Position numbers and translations under genes: made by a program. From contig NZ_MCRJ01000019.1 in the NCBI RefSeq assembly GCF_001720135.1, forward strand, positions 1 to 45,516: a stretch of DNA of 45,516 bases, read 5' to 3'. Below the pieces are notes generated by a model, which saw only the letters and a list, made by a program, of their open reading frames with translations, was not told where the DNA came from and did not search any database. This DNA is from Methylobrevis pamukkalensis. Lineage in GTDB: Bacteria > Pseudomonadota > Alphaproteobacteria > Rhizobiales > Pleomorphomonadaceae. Positions 8,623 to 16,815 of the stretch are shown one piece after another (position 1 is the stretch's first letter; every line of letters starts with the position of its first letter).

Positions 8623-10095
8623 ATGCAGACGGTTTTCTCGCGTTGGCCGAGCCAGGCGACGACGATGGACGACGTGCCTCGGTCCGGCGATCTGCCGGCC
8701 TGGATGACTGCGCCGGCCCCCCGACGCGGCGCCGGCGTCGCGCGCGACCTGGCGATCTCGGCCGCCTGCATCCTCGCCCCGGCCCTGGCCGCCGCGGTCG
8801 CCGCGCACCTCCTTGCGGGCGGATCGGCAAGCGGCGCCGCCGTGGCGGGTGCGGCGGCGATTCTCCTCGCCGTCGTCGCGATCCGCTTCGTGTCGACGAT
8901 GCGGGTGCGCCACGGCGAGGCCCGCTACCGCGCCATTTTCGAGCGGGCCGGTATCTCGATGTGGCGCGAGGACTGGACGGCCGTCGCCGAGTCGGTCGCC
9001 GAACTTCGCCGAGCCGGCGTGGCCGACATGGAGAGCCACTTCGCGGCGCGGCCGGATGAACTCCGCGCCCTCAAGGCTAAGGTGTTCATCAAGGACGTCA
9101 ACGGCTTCACGCTGGAAGAGACCGGCGCCTCCGGCAAGGAGGCATACGTCGGGCCGCTGAGCCGGCTGCTTCCGGATACCGATCAGACCTTCGTGCAGTG
9201 GCTGGTGGCCTTTGCCCGGGGCGACCGCTTCTTCCGCTCCGAGGCTCACGTCATCGCCGCGGACGGCACCGAGCGGGACACGCTATTCACGGCGATGCTG
9301 CCGGGCAACGTCGCCGAGTTCGCCGATATCGTCGTGACGTCGCTCGACATCACACACTATCGGCAGGCTCAGGCCGGGCTGATGACAGCGGAGGCGGATG
9401 CGGCGCGCAATTCCCGGATCGCCACCGCCAATGCGCTGACCGCGTCGATCGCTCACGAGGTGAACTCCCCGCTCGCCGCCATCCTCGCCAACGCCCAGGC
9501 GGCCCAGCGCCTCCTGCGGCCGGCAGCACTCGACGTGGAGGAGGTCGGCGCGGCCCTGAGGGATATCGTCTCCCAGGCGACGCGGGCGCGTGACGTCGTC
9601 GCGCGCCTCACGGCGCACTTCAACAGGTCGCCGCCGCAGGTCTCGCCCGTCGACGTCGTGCACGCGGCCCGCACAGCGAACATGCTGGTCGAAGCCGACC
9701 TCAGGCGGCTCGGCGCGGTGGTTCATCTGGCAGTCGAGGAGGATCTTCCATCCGTGGCGGCCGACCTCATCCAGGTCCAACAGGTCTTCGTCAACCTCCT
9801 GCTCAATGCCGCCCAAGCCATGGCAGGACGCCAGGGCGCCTGCGACATCACCGTGAGCATGCGGGGGGCCGACGAGGCGGTCGTGGTGGAGGTTGCCGAC
9901 AACGGGCCCGGGGTACCGGCCGAGAGCCGTGCCCGAATTTTCGAGCCTTTCCACTCGACCAGGTCCGACGGGATGGGTCTCGGTCTGGCGATCTGCCGCA
10001 ACTTCGTCGAGGCGCACGGAGGAGAGATCCGGGTCGACACCGCTCCGGGCGGCGGGGCGCTCTTCACCTTCACGCTGCCGATCGCCGCGGACTGA
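8623..10095 (+). CDS. Membrane PAS-sensor histidine kinase
   Basis: 490 residues from ATG 8623, preceded by GGGAG; the upstream frame is Arg-rich and unconserved. Two hydrophobic segments (about 42-65 and 71-92) anchor it in the inner membrane with almost no periplasmic loop. A PAS region follows (about 100-250; RYRAIFERAGISMWREDW). The H-box is SIAHEVNSPLAAILANAQ with His about 278. The ATPase domain has an N-box (NLLLNAAQAM), G1 (VADNGPGVP), F-box and G2 (GMGLGLAICRNFVEAHGG). This layout matches FixL/DctB-type HWE-negative kinases. It should phosphorylate the two response regulators encoded directly downstream (10 bp gap, then a 4-base overlap). The short first loop argues for sensing in the membrane or cytoplasm rather than outside. 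Confidence 0.9.
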   Translation: MQTVFSRWPSQATTMDDVPRSGDLPAWMTAPAPRRGAGVARDLAISAACILAPALAAAVAAHLLAGGSASGAAVAGAAAILLAVVAIRFVSTMRVRHGEARYRAIFERAGISMWREDWTAVAESVAELRRAGVADMESHFAARPDELRALKAKVFIKDVNGFTLEETGASGKEAYVGPLSRLLPDTDQTFVQWLVAFARGDRFFRSEAHVIAADGTERDTLFTAMLPGNVAEFADIVVTSLDITHYRQAQAGLMTAEADAARNSRIATANALTASIAHEVNSPLAAILANAQAAQRLLRPAALDVEEVGAALRDIVSQATRARDVVARLTAHFNRSPPQVSPVDVVHAARTANMLVEADLRRLGAVVHLAVEEDLPSVAADLIQVQQVFVNLLLNAAQAMAGRQGACDITVSMRGADEAVVVEVADNGPGVPAESRARIFEPFHSTRSDGMGLGLAICRNFVEAHGGEIRVDTAPGGGALFTFTLPIAAD

Positions 10096-10105
10096 GGAGT
10101 TGGGG

Positions 10106-10477
10106 ATGGTCTTTGTCGTGGCGATCGTCGACGACGATCCCGATGTCCTCGCCGGCCTCGGGCGGCTGACGCGCACGCTCGGATACCAGACGCGGCTGTA
10201 CGAGAGCGCCGCCGCCTTCCTCGCAACGAGTACCGGCGAGCCGCCTTGCTGCGTGCTGATCGACCTTCAGATGCCGGGCATGGACGGTATCGACTTGATC
10301 GAGGTCGTCGCCGCGCGCGTTCCCGCGTTGCCCGTCGTCGCGATGACCGCCTTCCCGAACGACGCCGTCCGGCAAAGGGCGCTCCGCGCTGGTGCAACCG
10401 CCTACCTCACGAAGCCGTTCGACGTCGACCTGCTCGAGACCTATCTTGCGCAGATCGTGGCGAAACGGGACGGATGA
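10106..10477 (+). CDS. Single-domain response regulator (receiver only)
   Basis: 123 residues, a receiver domain with no output domain: acidic cluster IVDDDPD (Asp 9-11), phospho-acceptor Asp 53 in LIDLQMPGMDG, switch Thr in VVAMTAF, and Lys in YLTKPF. It begins 10 bp after the kinase stop with GAGGAGTTGGGG as ribosome binding site, and its last codons overlap the next gene by ATGA. A stand-alone receiver next to a kinase and a FixJ-like regulator suggests a phosphate sink, a feedback element (as FixT-like or CheY-like proteins), or a phosphorelay intermediate. Confidence 0.9.
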   Translation: MVFVVAIVDDDPDVLAGLGRLTRTLGYQTRLYESAAAFLATSTGEPPCCVLIDLQMPGMDGIDLIEVVAARVPALPVVAMTAFPNDAVRQRALRAGATAYLTKPFDVDLLETYLAQIVAKRDG

Positions 10478-11109
10478 GTGTGTCCGGAATGGAAGCGACC
10501 GTTCATATCGTGGACGACGATCCCGCCGTGCGCACAGCGCTGGCGCGGCTCTGCCGGGCCGAGGGCCTGGCGGCCGTGGAGCACGCCGACGCGGCGGGGC
10601 TCGCGGACGCGACCCTGGTCCGGCGACCCGCATGCATTGTCCTCGACGTCCGGCTGTCGGGCGAGAACGGCCTCGCCGTCCAGGACGCGCTGCGGAACGC
10701 GGGCAGCGACGTTCCCGTCGTCTTCCTGACCGGCAACGGCACGATTCCGATGACGGTGCGGGCCATGCGCGGCGGTGCGGTGGAGTTCCTCACCAAGCCG
10801 GTGGAGGATCACGTCCTCATCGACGCCGTGCAGCGGGCGATCGAGATCGATCGCGTCAGCGTCGAAGGAAAGCGCGCGCATCTGGCGCTCACCGAACGGT
10901 ATGCCTCGCTCAACGACCGCGAGCGAGACGTCATGGGCTATGTGATCGGCGGCCTCATGAACAAGCAGATCGCCGGCGAACTCGGGCTCGCCGAGATCAC
11001 GGCGAAGGTCCACAAGCGCCGCGTCATGGAGAAGATGGGCGCCCGCTCGCTTCCCGACCTCGTGCGCATGGCCGAACAGCTCGGCATCGCGACCCGCCGG
11101 CATCGCTGA
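10474..11109 (+). CDS. FixJ/NarL-family response regulator
   Basis: 211 residues. Receiver domain 8-125: HIVDDDPAVRTALARL, phospho-acceptor Asp 58 in IVLDVRLSGENGL, LTGNGTIPMTVRAMRGGAVEFLTKPV with the conserved Thr and Lys. LuxR-type HTH from about 143: LNDRERDVMGYVIGGLMNKQIAGELGLAEITAKVHKRRVMEKMGARSLPDL. The TGNGTIPMTVRAM and FLTKP wording is typical of the FixJ/TodT/NodW branch. ATG at 10474 overlaps the preceding stop (ATGA), so translation is coupled with the single-domain regulator. Likely transcription activator of nearby genes; the next gene downstream on this strand is the isochorismatase-like hydrolase, behind a large hairpin. Confidence 0.92.
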   Translation: MSVSGMEATVHIVDDDPAVRTALARLCRAEGLAAVEHADAAGLADATLVRRPACIVLDVRLSGENGLAVQDALRNAGSDVPVVFLTGNGTIPMTVRAMRGGAVEFLTKPVEDHVLIDAVQRAIEIDRVSVEGKRAHLALTERYASLNDRERDVMGYVIGGLMNKQIAGELGLAEITAKVHKRRVMEKMGARSLPDLVRMAEQLGIATRRHR

Positions 11110-11226
11110 GGCGCTGCGCGCCCAGCCGCCGCCCGCCGCAAGCCCCGCCGCCCGGCGGTGCGTATCTCCAAATCGCGATCGGCCGGAGCAAGAGGACCGG
11201 ACCGCGGACGGTCTATCCATCGTCAT

Positions 11227-11269
11227 CCCGACGGGTCGTCCGGCCGCGGTCCGCCGACGACCCGTCGGG
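11227..11269. terminator. 14-bp-arm hairpin between response regulator and hydrolase genes
   Basis: CCCGACGGGTCGTC (11227-11240) and GACGACCCGTCGGG (11256-11269) form a perfect 14-bp stem with a 15-base loop. No T-run follows on either strand, so it may be a Rho-assisted terminator, an mRNA-stabilising structure, or a long palindromic operator 65-107 bp upstream of the start at 11334. Confidence 0.55.
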
Positions 11270-11333
11270 GCGTTCGCGCATCCGCGGCCCCGGCAGGGTC
11301 AAGCCCCCACTCCACCTCGAAAGGTAACCCCCG

Positions 11334-12081
11334 ATGATTCTTCTGCTGAAGCGGGCCTTTGCCGCCCTCCTTCTCCTCCTCGTCGTGCTCCCGGCTCCCC
11401 TCGCCTCGGCGGAGACGGTCGGCAAGTCGAGCGTCCTGCCGACCGGGGGAGGACGGGCGCTGCTCGACCCCGCCGACACGATGATCCTCTTTCTCGACCA
11501 CCAGTCCGGCCTGTTCCAGACGGTGAAGGACATCGACGTCGACGACCTCCGACGCAACGTCGAGATGCTGGCCAAGCTTGCAGACCTCCTCGACATCCCG
11601 GTTCTCACCACCGCTTCGGAACCGAATGGTCCCAACGGCCCGCTGATGCCGGAGATCCACGCCTTCGCGCCCCACGCCCGTTACATCGCCCGCAAGGGGG
11701 AGGTGAATGCCTGGGACAACGCGGACTTCGTCGCCGCGGTCGAGGCGACCGGACGCAAGACGCTGATCATGGCCGGCGTCTGGACCAGCGTCTGCGTGAT
11801 GTTCCCGGCGCTCGATGCCAAGCGCCGGCTACAACGTCTACACCGTGATCGACGCCTCGGGCGATCCGAGCGAGATGGCCTCGCGCACGTCGGTCGCCCG
11901 CTTCGCTCAGGCCGGCGTCGTTCCCACCACGACGAACGCCATCCTTTCCGAACTCCACCGCACCTGGAACCGTCCGGAGGCCGCGGAACTTGCCGCGCTC
12001 TATGGCCTGGTGGCGCCGAACTACGCGGCGGTGGCGGAAAGCTACCGCAAGGCCGAGGAGGTCTTCGGCGGCACCAACTGA
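11334..12081 (+). CDS. Secreted isochorismatase-family (YcaC-like) hydrolase, frameshifted
   Basis: A Sec signal peptide (residues 1-26, hydrophobic run [15 protein letters not shown]) precedes an isochorismatase fold. The catalytic triad is visible: Asp in ILFLDHQSG, Lys in [12 protein letters not shown], Cys in [14 protein letters not shown]. The C-terminal half ([19 protein letters not shown] ... [21 protein letters not shown]) is in another frame from about 11825; 'AKR|AGYNV' is restored by two added bases (cgcgcc read as cgcc), giving about 249 residues. The sequence is closest in wording to YcaC-type amidohydrolases. The export signal is unusual for this fold. The gene follows the two-component operon and converges on STAND2. 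Substrate unknown. Confidence 0.8.
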
Positions 12082-12092
12082 CGGACCGCAGG

Positions 12093-12185
12093 GACCGGGG
12101 GCGGAACTCAACGGCGGCCCCCGGTCGCGATGCGAAGGTCCGGTCCGGCGACCCCGATCGGGTCCCGGGCCGGACCGTTTCGCAT
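12093..12185. terminator. Bidirectional hairpins between convergent genes
   Basis: Two inverted repeats fill the 103-bp gap between the hydrolase (plus) and STAND2 (minus): GACCGGGGGC (12093-12102) with GCCCCCGGTC (12117-12126), and ATGCGAAGGTCCGG (12130-12143) with CCGGACC/TTCGCAT (12170-12176, 12179-12185). No T-runs, but the position fits two-way transcription end signals. Confidence 0.5.
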
Positions 12186-15019
12186 CAGGGCGCCGGGCCC
12201 GCTTCACCGCCGGCCGATCGTCCCGACCGGGCGGCCGCAACCCGCGTTGCCCGCCGCAACGGCTCGGTGTCCCGTCCCTGTTCGAAGCTGCCGAGCAGCG
12301 CCTCCAGACCTTCCTCGCGATCCACCGTGGGCGGGAGCCCGAGTTCTGCCCGGAGCGTGGCGATTTCCAGCAGGTAGGCGCGGGCCCCCTGTCGGCGGGC
12401 CCAGGCGAGCGCGTCGTCGAGCGCCCCGGCAAGCCCGGAGCCGGCGGGCGCGGCAAGGGCGAGAGCCCGCGCAGAGAGGATCTTCAACCACGGCATGGTC
12501 ACGAGATCACCACTCGCCGCCGCGCGGGCAACGGCCTCCTCCACAGTTGCGAGCGCGTCGCCGGCGCGCCCGGCGAGGAGATGCGCCTCGGCGAGATGGC
12601 CGAGCAGGATCACGTGCAGCAGGCGGTTGTTCACCGCGAGCAGCCCGTCGATGCTGGACGCGATCGCGGTGACGGCCCGATCCGGAGCGCCGTGACGGCC
12701 GTCGAGGATCCCGAGGAATGCCTCGCCCACCAGTTCGGCCGGGCGCTGCGAGGAGCGGCGCGCGAGGGCAATGAGATCGCGGGCGCAGGCCTCGGCGATC
12801 GCGTGTTCGCCGGTCCACAGGAAGATCGGCGTCATCCACATCAGCGCGATGCTGTGGCCGACCGGGTGTCCTATGTCCGCGGCCTCGGCCAGGTTGCGGG
12901 CGGCGAGACGACGGGCGTCGTCTGGATAGCCCTGCATCCAGAGCGAGCGGGCGAGGGCGTTGTGGGCATGGACCCGCCGATCGCTGCCGTAACGGAACAC
13001 GTCGACCCGACGCGTCGGCGACAGGATGTCGAGAGAGCGACGCAGGTGCGGCGTTGCCGCCGCATGCTCGCCGGCGAAGTAGGCGGCGAGCCCGGCCATC
13101 CAGTTCGCCTCGATCCCGGAGAGGCCATGCGCACGTTCGATGACGGCGGCCGTGCGGTCGGCGATCTCCCGGATTCCCCTGAAGTCGGCGACGCGCAGGT
13201 GGAATACGTAGAGCACGTCGAGGATGTGGACTTCCATCGACGGATCGCCGGCCGCCGCCGCGCTCGCGAGCGCCTCTTCCAGCGAGGCGCGGACCTCAGC
13301 GAGGTTGCCGTGGGTGTAGAGGCGCGGCGCGGCGAAGGCCGTCCGGAGCGTCAGGATCGTTTCGGGCGGGTCGTCCGCCGTCACGAGCGCGAGCGCCGTC
13401 TCGGCCCAGCGGGTGCATTCGACGAGCAGCGAGAGGTCGAGGAAGAGCGGCGCGGCGGCAGCCGCCAGGCGAATGGCGATCGAACGATAGCCGTCAGGAG
13501 AGACCGCGAAGTGGAGCGCGGCGCGGACCGCCTCCAGGTCCGGACGAAAGGACGTCAGCGGTTCCGAGGGGTGCTCCCGCTGGAAATTTCCGAGACGGTT
13601 CGACCAGTGCTCCGCGAGGCGGACGAGGCAGGTCCGCTCCTCGCCGGAGGCGACGAGCAGTTCGCGGGCGAAGGCGCGCGTGCTGTCCAGCATCCGGTAG
13701 CGCGGCCCGGCTGCGGCGGGGTCGACGATCAGCAGCGATTTCTCGACGAGCCCGGCCAGGCGGTCGACGCCACCATGCTCGTCGCCGCCGATGTGGGCTG
13801 CCGCAAGTCGGTCGAAGGAAGCCGGAATGACCGAGAGGCGGGCGAGCAGGCCCCGCTCCTCCGCCGCCAGGAGGTCCACGCTCCAGGCGATGGTGAGCCT
13901 GAGTGTCCGATGACGGGGGAGCGCGGTGCGCCGCCCCCGCGTCAGCACGGAGAAGCTCTCCGCGAGCCGCTCCGCAAGGCCTCGGACGCCGTAGAGCGGA
14001 ACGGCGGCGGCCGCGAGCTCCAGCGCCAGGGCGACGCCGTCGAGCCGGCGGCAGATCGCCGTCACGGCGTCGAGATCCTCCGCCGTGAAGGCGTCGTCCC
14101 CGGTCGCGGCGATCGTCCGTTCGAGGAAGAGGTCGGCGGCCGGGAAGTCGACGACCGTCTCCCGGGTGAGGACGATACCAACGGGCGGCACCGCGAGCGG
14201 CCCCAGCCGATGGACATATTCGCCGGAGATGCGCAGCGGCTCGCGGCTGGTGGCGAGAAGGCGGACGCCGGGGGTCGCGTCGAGGATCCGCTCGGCGAGG
14301 GCCGCGACCGCGTCGATCACGTGCTCGCAGCAGTCCAGGACGAGGAGGCGGGGCCCCGCCTGGAGCGCACGGACGATGGCGGCCGTCTCGTCGGGGCTGC
14401 GGACGGGCAGACCGATGGCGGCGGCGACGGTGTTCGGCACGCCGGCCGGGTCGGCGACGCCGCCGAAGTCGATCACGTCCACCGCGGCCGACGCGGCGGC
14501 GCGTTCGGCGTAGGCGAGCGCGACCGTCGTCTTGCCGATCCCCCCGGGTCCGGCGATCGTCACCAGAGGATAGCGGGCGAGAAGGTGGTCGACGTCGCCG
14601 ACCGTGTCGACCCGGCCGATCAGCCGGGACCGCGGCGCGGGCAGTGCGGGGGAGGGCGGCGGCAGGCGGCCGGGTGGCGCTGCGCGCCGGCGGTAGGCAT
14701 CGCTGCCTCGGGTCACCGGCGCCACGAAGCGATAGCCGCGTCCCGGCTCGTTGACGATGAAACGGCGCCCGTCGGAACCGTCGCCGAGGAGCTTGCGGAG
14801 GGCCGCCATGTGAACCCGCAGACCGCCCTCGTCGACGTGGAGCCCCGGCCAGACGTGCGCCATGGCCTCGTCGCGCGAGACGAGCTCGCCGGCGCGGGTG
14901 ACCAGCAGGCAGAGGAGGTCGAAGGCGCGCGAACCGACCTTCAGCATCCGCCCGTCCTCGGCGAGTTCGCGCCGATCCGGGATGAGGACGAAGCGGTCGA
15001 AGTGGAAGGTCTCGGTCAT
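12185..15019 (-). CDS. STAND2: winged-helix / NB-ARC-like ATPase / TPR regulator
   Basis: 944 residues from ATG 15019 ([19 protein letters not shown]), where winged-helix homology begins. Winged helix about 1-102 ([16 protein letters not shown] ... [12 protein letters not shown]), P-loop GPGGIGKTT (157-165), Walker [10 protein letters not shown], sensor [12 protein letters not shown]. The GxP motif, normally 'DGLPLA', reads DGVALA, so the conserved Pro that packs on adenine in NB-ARC/Apaf-1 proteins is missing. The C-terminal ~500 residues are Ala/Leu-rich TPR-like helices. It is the last gene of a minus-strand operon, 40 bp after the GMC oxidoreductase. The missing Pro could mean altered nucleotide handling; otherwise the ATPase looks intact. 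Confidence 0.85.
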   Translation of the reverse strand: MTETFHFDRFVLIPDRRELAEDGRMLKVGSRAFDLLCLLVTRAGELVSRDEAMAHVWPGLHVDEGGLRVHMAALRKLLGDGSDGRRFIVNEPGRGYRFVAPVTRGSDAYRRRAAPPGRLPPPSPALPAPRSRLIGRVDTVGDVDHLLARYPLVTIAGPGGIGKTTVALAYAERAAASAAVDVIDFGGVADPAGVPNTVAAAIGLPVRSPDETAAIVRALQAGPRLLVLDCCEHVIDAVAALAERILDATPGVRLLATSREPLRISGEYVHRLGPLAVPPVGIVLTRETVVDFPAADLFLERTIAATGDDAFTAEDLDAVTAICRRLDGVALALELAAAAVPLYGVRGLAERLAESFSVLTRGRRTALPRHRTLRLTIAWSVDLLAAEERGLLARLSVIPASFDRLAAAHIGGDEHGGVDRLAGLVEKSLLIVDPAAAGPRYRMLDSTRAFARELLVASGEERTCLVRLAEHWSNRLGNFQREHPSEPLTSFRPDLEAVRAALHFAVSPDGYRSIAIRLAAAAAPLFLDLSLLVECTRWAETALALVTADDPPETILTLRTAFAAPRLYTHGNLAEVRASLEEALASAAAAGDPSMEVHILDVLYVFHLRVADFRGIREIADRTAAVIERAHGLSGIEANWMAGLAAYFAGEHAAATPHLRRSLDILSPTRRVDVFRYGSDRRVHAHNALARSLWMQGYPDDARRLAARNLAEAADIGHPVGHSIALMWMTPIFLWTGEHAIAEACARDLIALARRSSQRPAELVGEAFLGILDGRHGAPDRAVTAIASSIDGLLAVNNRLLHVILLGHLAEAHLLAGRAGDALATVEEAVARAAASGDLVTMPWLKILSARALALAAPAGSGLAGALDDALAWARRQGARAYLLEIATLRAELGLPPTVDREEGLEALLGSFEQGRDTEPLRRATRVAAARSGRSAGGEAGPAP

Positions 15020-15059
15020 GCGATCCGGGCGCGTTCGCGAGGTGCCGCGGACCTTGCGG

Positions 15060-16814
15060 TCACGGCGACGGACCGGCGACGACCGGCCGGCGCTCCGCGC
15101 TGCCGATGCCGAGGACGAGGTCGGCCGCACGCCAGCCGATCATCAGCGACGCGGGATTGGTGTTGGTTGTCACCACCTGCGGCATGATCGAGGCGTCCGC
15201 GACACGAAGCCCCTCGATCCCGCGCACCCTCAGCTCCGGATCCACCACGGCCTCCGGTCCGGTTCCCATCCGGCACGTCGAGGTCGGGTGGAAGAAGGTG
15301 CTCGCCGATTTCGCCAGGAAGTCGTCCCACTCCCTGTGCGAGCGCAGATCGCCGGGCAGCACCTCGCGGGCGCGGAAGCGGTCGAAGGCCGCCGCGGCGC
15401 CGATCTCGCAGGCGATCTCCGTCGCGGTGCGGAATGCGCGCCGGTCCGCCTCCTCGGTGAGATAGGCGGGGTCGATCAGCGGGGCGTCGCGCGGATCGGA
15501 CGAGGCGAGCCGGAGCGATCCGCGCGACACCGGCCGCGAGACGCCGGACAGGATCGCGTAGCCGTGCGCGTGGTTCAGCGCGAAGGCGTCGGTGGCGTAG
15601 GGGATCGAGACGTGCAGCGTCACCACGTCCGGACCGAGCAGGCGGGAGTCGGTGCGATGCCAGAGATAGGCTTCCGAGCTGTTGGTCTTCGACGGCGGCA
15701 CCGGCCCGCGGGCCTCGTAGTTGACGCCGGCGCCGAGCACGTGGTCCTGCAGGCCGAGGCCGACAGGCAGATCGGCCGCCACTTCGATGCCGAGGCGAAC
15801 GAGGTCCGCCGCCGGTCCGATGCCGGAGAGCATGAGGATGCGCGGCGTATCGAGCGCCCCCGCGGCGACGATCACCTCGATCGCCGCCCGCACGGTGCGG
15901 GGAACGCCGGCGTGAAGATAGCGGACGCCGGTGCAGCGGCCGCCTTCGACGACGACGTCGAGCACCGGCGCGTCCGTCAGCACGGTGAGGTTCGCCCTTG
16001 CCATTGCGGGCTTCAGGAAAGCGACGGCGCTCGACTGGCGGCCGGCGTCGGAGATGGAGAGATCGACGAAGCCGATTCCGTCGAGTTCGGCGCCGTTGAA
16101 GTCGTCGTTGCCCGGAAAGCCGAGGGCGCGCCCCGCCTCGACGAAGGCGACGGCACCCTCGTGCCTTTGATCGGGCGTGGGACGCGATACATGCAGCGGC
16201 CCGCCGGTGCCGCGGAAGGCGTCGGCTCCCCCTGAATAGTCCTCCATCGCCCGGAAGATCGGCAGGACGTCGGCATAGCTCCAGCCCGTGCAGCCGGCAT
16301 AGGCCCAGGCGTCGAAGTCGGAGCGGTGGCCGCGCGCGAAGATCATCGCGTTCACGCTGGACGATCCGCCGAGCACGTTTCCGCGCGGCCAGACGTGGCG
16401 TCGGCCGGCGGTGTGTGCCTGCGGCACCGTCGTGAAGACCTTGGCGGCGCGGGTACCGATGGCGGCCAGCCAGCGCGTGGGGTCGTGGATCTCCGGCAGG
16501 TCGTCGCTACAGCCGGCCTCCAGGACGAGGACGCGCGCCTCGCTCGAGGTGGCGAGGCGTGCCGCACAGACGGCGCCGGCGGAGCCGGCGCCCACGACCA
16601 CGTAGTCGAAGTCACCCGTCGGCGGCGCCGTTTCGGTCGTCGAAGCGGCGTGACCCTCGCTCGACCAGGCGCTGGCCAGGGCTCCGGCAAGGCCGGCGCC
16701 GATGCCGAGCGCGGCGGCCTGCCGGAGGAAGGTGCGTCGGTCGATCCCGCCCCGGCGGAGGACCGCGGCAAGGGACCAGAACGAAGGATGGGCGGCGTCG
16801 GATCGGAGGACCAT
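15060..16814 (-). CDS. Tat-exported GMC (FAD-dependent) oxidoreductase
   Basis: 584 residues from ATG 16814, one base after the STAND3 stop (TGA-C-ATG), so translation is coupled. A Tat signal is visible at about residues 22-58: DRRTFLRQ, a hydrophobic run, then HAA. FAD Rossmann motif YVVVGAGSAGAVCAARL and LVLEAG follow; GMC signatures GNVLGGSSSVNAMIF and GALDTPRILMLSGIGPA; the catalytic His lies in FFHPTSTCRMG and the C-terminal partner in TTNTNPASLMIGWRAADLV. It is most like choline/alcohol dehydrogenases (BetA-type). It oxidises an alcohol to an aldehyde with FAD, passing electrons to oxygen or a carrier, here probably in the periplasm. Substrate unknown. Sandwiched between two STAND regulators, which is unusual. 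Confidence 0.9.
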   Translation of the reverse strand: MVLRSDAAHPSFWSLAAVLRRGGIDRRTFLRQAAALGIGAGLAGALASAWSSEGHAASTTETAPPTGDFDYVVVGAGSAGAVCAARLATSSEARVLVLEAGCSDDLPEIHDPTRWLAAIGTRAAKVFTTVPQAHTAGRRHVWPRGNVLGGSSSVNAMIFARGHRSDFDAWAYAGCTGWSYADVLPIFRAMEDYSGGADAFRGTGGPLHVSRPTPDQRHEGAVAFVEAGRALGFPGNDDFNGAELDGIGFVDLSISDAGRQSSAVAFLKPAMARANLTVLTDAPVLDVVVEGGRCTGVRYLHAGVPRTVRAAIEVIVAAGALDTPRILMLSGIGPAADLVRLGIEVAADLPVGLGLQDHVLGAGVNYEARGPVPPSKTNSSEAYLWHRTDSRLLGPDVVTLHVSIPYATDAFALNHAHGYAILSGVSRPVSRGSLRLASSDPRDAPLIDPAYLTEEADRRAFRTATEIACEIGAAAAFDRFRAREVLPGDLRSHREWDDFLAKSASTFFHPTSTCRMGTGPEAVVDPELRVRGIEGLRVADASIMPQVVTTNTNPASLMIGWRAADLVLGIGSAERRPVVAGPSP

Positions 16815-16815
16815 G

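Noticed and set aside
11990..15187. Very long plus-strand open frame (1065 codons) opposite STAND2, and a similar one at 16702-18324 opposite STAND3
   Set aside because: Stop-free antisense frames are common in GC-rich DNA. The Arg/Gly/Ala composition has no family pattern, while the minus strand carries clear motifs.
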